Source: Burkholderiales bacterium
GTDB lineage: Bacteria; Pseudomonadota; Gammaproteobacteria; Burkholderiales; Usitatibacteraceae
Reading direction: 5' to 3'
NCBI GenBank assembly: GCA_025936275.1
Contig: JAICTR010000133.1
Location: 1-7,458, forward strand
Length of the DNA stretch: 7,458 nt
Under the pieces are notes generated by a model. That model saw only the letters and a list, made by a program, of their open reading frames with translations. It searched no databases and had not been told where the DNA came from. This document shows, one piece after another, positions 5,267-7,458 of this stretch (its first letter is position 1; every line of letters begins with the position of its first letter). The translations under genes and the position numbers were made by a program.

Positions 5267-6655
5267 ATGCCGATCCGCTCCTGGCGTGAGCTTTTGCAAC
5301 CCCCGCGCGAGCGGATGCTGGAAGAGTTCTTCGAGCCGGCGAAAGACGGCCGGCTGATCTATGTCCCGCATGGCAGGCGCGGCCTCTTCTCGCGCCGGAC
5401 CTACATCGTGCCGTCGGAGGATGCGGCGCGGCGGGTCGCCCGGATCCATGCCGGCTGCAGCCTCGCGGCGACCTCGTTGTCGGCGTTCTTCGTCGGGCTC
5501 GCCATCCTCGCCATCGCGATCGATCCGGATGGCGCGTTCCGCGTGGCCACGCGCGTGCCGTGGCTGGCGGTCCCGGCGCTGGCGGTCTTCGCCTATGCCC
5601 CATTGGTCGTTGCTCCCTGGGTCGCCGTGCGCCGGGCCGGACCGCTCGAGCGGGGCCCGACCCGTTCGTATCGCGATTTCGCCGCCGGCGGGAAACGCGC
5701 CCCGCTCGCCGCCTGGGCACTCAGCGCTTTCATCGCCGCCGTCTGCGCCGCGGCGCTGTGGATCGCCATCGAGCTCTTCCGGCACGGCTCTCCCTGGCTC
5801 GCCGCGACGATGGCCCTTTCCATCGTGGTGCCGCTGCCGCTCGTCGCGCTCGGCCCCGCGGTGTCGCGCATCCGCCGGCTGAGCGCGGAGAACGCGCGCT
5901 TGGAGGCGATCGTCGCGGAACGCACGGCGGAGCTTCGCGACCTCAACCGCACGCTCGAGCTGCGTGTCCAGGAGCAGGTGCGGCACATCGAACGCCTCGG
6001 GCAGCTGAAGCATTTCTTCGCGGCGCCGGTCGCGGAGATGATCCTCAACGAGAAGGGCTTCGACCCGGCGAAGGTGCATCGCCGCGAGCTCACCGCGATC
6101 GCCATCGACCTGCGCGGCTTCACCGCCTTCTCGGAGACCTCGGAGCCGGAGGAAGTGATCGGCGTGCTGCGCATCTATCACGCGGAGCTCGGCATCCAGG
6201 TGAACCGCTTCCGCGCCACGCTCGAGCATTTCGCGGGCGATGGCGTGATGGTCTTCCTCAACGATCCGCTCGAGGTGCCCGATCATCCGATGCGCGCGCT
6301 CGAGCTCGCCGTCGCGCTGCGCGAGGCGATGCAGCCGCACCTTCGCGAATGGCGGGGCAACGGATTCGACATCGGGCTCGGGGTCGGGATCGCGACCGGC
6401 TACGCGACCATCGGCGCCGTGGGCTACGAGGGGCGATGGGCCTACGCCGCCATCGGCACCGTGTGCAACCTCGCCGCCCGCCTCTGCGCCGAGGCGAAGG
6501 ATGGCCAGATCGTGGTGTCGCGGCGGCTCATGTCGCAGCTCGCCGACCGGGGCGACTTCGAGCCCCTCGGGGATCGCCCGCTCAAGGGCCTCACGCGGCC
6601 CGTGGAAATGTTCAACGTGCGCGGCTTGCGCCGGGCATCGGCCGCCGAGGCGTAG
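5267..6655 (+). CDS. Membrane-bound class III adenylate/guanylate cyclase
   Basis: A 462-residue protein predicted to make cAMP or cGMP. A roughly 60-residue cytoplasmic head is followed by four hydrophobic helices (about 62-86, 95-120, 146-170, 174-198), a charged coiled-coil linker (about 200-250, with the heptad-rich stretch ARLEAIVAERTAELRDLNRT) and a C-terminal cyclase domain (about 270-450). Metal-binding aspartates are Asp281 (A-I-D-L-R-G-F-T) and Asp325 (F-A-G-D-G). The transition-state pair is Asn401 and Arg405 in N-L-A-A-R-L. The purine-selecting positions are His321, where canonical adenylate cyclases have Lys, and Thr398, where many have Asp. The H-F-A-G-D-G and Y-A-A-I-G-T-V forms are, from memory, typical of a bacterial subfamily, so the substrate is left open. 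No HAMP, CHASE or GAF input domain is recognised; the membrane part is probably the sensor. It diverges from opdB; the next gene follows after 53 nt. Confidence 0.95.
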   Translation: MPIRSWRELLQPPRERMLEEFFEPAKDGRLIYVPHGRRGLFSRRTYIVPSEDAARRVARIHAGCSLAATSLSAFFVGLAILAIAIDPDGAFRVATRVPWLAVPALAVFAYAPLVVAPWVAVRRAGPLERGPTRSYRDFAAGGKRAPLAAWALSAFIAAVCAAALWIAIELFRHGSPWLAATMALSIVVPLPLVALGPAVSRIRRLSAENARLEAIVAERTAELRDLNRTLELRVQEQVRHIERLGQLKHFFAAPVAEMILNEKGFDPAKVHRRELTAIAIDLRGFTAFSETSEPEEVIGVLRIYHAELGIQVNRFRATLEHFAGDGVMVFLNDPLEVPDHPMRALELAVALREAMQPHLREWRGNGFDIGLGVGIATGYATIGAVGYEGRWAYAAIGTVCNLAARLCAEAKDGQIVVSRRLMSQLADRGDFEPLGDRPLKGLTRPVEMFNVRGLRRASAAEA

Positions 6656-6691
6656 CGGGATCTGCGCGCGAAGCAGGAGTGGCCGGCGGCG

Positions 6692-6697
6692 TAGAAT
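6692..6697 (+). promoter_or_regulatory. Candidate -10 element before the methionine sulfoxide reductase gene
   Basis: TAGAAT lies 11 nt before the ATG at 6709 in the 53-nt gap after the cyclase gene. If used, the transcript would be nearly leaderless, which fits the lack of a Shine-Dalgarno close to this start. No -35 is visible, and read-through from the cyclase gene is equally possible since no terminator hairpin is seen. Confidence 0.35.
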
Positions 6698-6708
6698 GAC
6701 GAACGTCC

Positions 6709-7200
6709 ATGTTCGCCACCGCACGCTCCGACTTCCGCTCGAAGGCGGCTCTCTACGAGGAGCTGCGCACGCTCGCGCGCGCGCTCTTGGAGGGCGAGCG
6801 CGATGCGCTCGCCAACTCCGCCAACCTCGCGGCGCTGATCTTCCATTCGCTCCCGGACGTGAACTGGGCGGGCTTCTACTGGCGGCGCGGCGAGGAGCTG
6901 GTGCTGGGTCCCTTCCAGGGCAAGCCCGCGTGCGTGCGCATCGCGATGGGCAAGGGCGTGTGCGGCACCGCGGCCGCGCAAATCCGCTCCCTCGTCATCC
7001 CGGACGTGAACGCCTTTCCCGGCCACATCGCGTGCGACGCCGCGTCGCGAAGCGAGGTGGTGGTGCCGGTGAGCGTCGCCGGCCGCGTGCTCGGCGTGCT
7101 CGACCTCGACAGCCCCCATCCCGGCCGCTTCACCGACGAGGATGCGCGCGGGCTCGAGGCGGTGGTGCGCGAGTTCGTCGCCGCGACGGACCTCGGCTGA
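6709..7200 (+). CDS. msrC: Free methionine-(R)-sulfoxide reductase (GAF-fold)
   Basis: A 163-residue cytoplasmic enzyme that reduces free L-methionine-(R)-sulfoxide, not protein-bound, back to methionine with thioredoxin as reductant. Nearly the whole protein is a single GAF fold. The N-W-A-G-F-Y-W block near residue 50, M-G-K-G-V-C-G-T-A and I-P-D-V-N-A-F-P-G-H-I-A-C-D are family signatures. The three redox cysteines are Cys75, Cys85 and Cys109, with spacing 10 and 24, the same as Cys84/Cys94/Cys118 of the E. coli enzyme. The length is normal and the gene intact. The start ATG has no clear Shine-Dalgarno; an AGGAG at 6674-6678 is about 30 nt away, too far. The downstream PH-domain gene starts one base after its stop, so the two are probably co-transcribed. 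Confidence 0.96.
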   Translation: MFATARSDFRSKAALYEELRTLARALLEGERDALANSANLAALIFHSLPDVNWAGFYWRRGEELVLGPFQGKPACVRIAMGKGVCGTAAAQIRSLVIPDVNAFPGHIACDAASRSEVVVPVSVAGRVLGVLDLDSPHPGRFTDEDARGLEAVVREFVAATDLG

Positions 7201-7201
7201 C

Positions 7202-7458
7202 ATGTCGTACATCGACGAGTCGCTCATCGAAGGCGAGCTGGTCCTGCACCGCGCGCGCATCTCGTGGTGGTCGCAGGCGGGGATGATCGTGCTGGGCGTC
7301 CTGCTCCTCGTCGTCGTGGTCGGCCTCTTCCTCCTCGTCGGCGCGTGGATCAAGGTGCGCTCGACCGAGCTCGCGATCACCAACCGGCGCGTGATCGCGA
7401 AGTTCGGCTTCATCAAGCGCGACACGGTGGAGATCAACCTCGAGAAGGTGGAGGCGCT
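7202..7458 (+). CDS. Bacterial PH-domain membrane protein, N-terminal part (3' end outside window)
   Basis: 85 residues are visible. The N-terminal M-S-Y-I-D-E-S-L-I-E-G-E block is followed by a strongly hydrophobic stretch (about 23-50), long enough for one helix or a tight membrane hairpin. Then comes the start of a bacterial PH (bPH, formerly DUF304 or membrane-flanked) domain: S-T-E-L-A-I-T-N-R-R-V-I-A-K-F-G-F-I (54-71), then D-T-V-E-I-N-L-E-K-V-E. The T-N-R-R-V pattern after the membrane segment is the family hallmark. Function is unknown for most members. ATG 7202 follows the preceding TGA after one base, without a strong ribosome-binding site, suggesting translational coupling to the reductase gene. 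Confidence 0.85.
   Translation, partial: MSYIDESLIEGELVLHRARISWWSQAGMIVLGVLLLVVVVGLFLLVGAWIKVRSTELAITNRRVIAKFGFIKRDTVEINLEKVEA

Noticed and set aside
4418..6724. A 768-codon minus-strand open frame across opdB, the intergenic region and the cyclase
   Set aside because: It runs antisense to the cyclase and out of frame through opdB, is rich in Arg/Ala/Gly/His, and shows no recognisable domain.
1..7458. Defence island, secretion locus, mobile element or other novel multi-gene system
   Set aside because: No transposase, integrase, nuclease, reverse transcriptase, CRISPR repeat or toxin-antitoxin pair is seen, and base composition looks even across the window.

Overview
The window is GC-rich, gene-dense bacterial chromosome. 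Gene content, codon use and promoter style suggest a betaproteobacterium (Burkholderiales, Nitrosomonadales or a relative), although no 16S or other decisive marker is present. It holds eight protein-coding genes, two of them cut by the window edges. There are no RNA genes, CRISPR arrays, insertion sequences or phage genes.

Left part (1-1210): the 5' two-fifths of a formate-tetrahydrofolate ligase gene (fhs) runs leftwards out of the window. It diverges from a small NTF2/SnoaL-like gene. The 116-nt gap between them holds a perfect FNR/Dnr-type palindrome (719-732) and a good -10 element on the fhs side. The spacing is within one base of a class II activator-dependent promoter, so fhs may be under redox or low-oxygen control.

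Central part (1191-5036, minus strand): a tight three-gene unit, oligopeptidase B -> EamA/DMT transporter -> proline-rich membrane-anchored protein. Both junctions are 4-nt stop/start overlaps (TTGA and GTGA), and both downstream genes use non-ATG starts. A palindromic repeat lies in the last codons of the peptidase gene, adds a foreign-looking tail to the enzyme and overlaps the ribosome-binding site of the transporter gene. The last gene's 3' end overlaps the convergent NTF2-like gene by 20 nt.

Right part (5002-7458, plus strand): a 265-nt divergent intergenic region with three perfect palindromes, each with a 2-nt centre, precedes a four-helix membrane class III nucleotide cyclase. Then come a free methionine-(R)-sulfoxide reductase with all three redox cysteines and, one base later, the start of a membrane-anchored bacterial PH-domain protein that runs out of the window.

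The genes look mostly like housekeeping or accessory metabolism (one-carbon metabolism, peptide turnover, export, second-messenger signalling, oxidative repair). I find no convincing multi-gene novel system. The best leads are the putative FNR-controlled fhs promoter, the repeat at the opdB/EamA junction, the altered specificity residues of the oligopeptidase, and the unrecognised C-terminal domain of the proline-rich protein.
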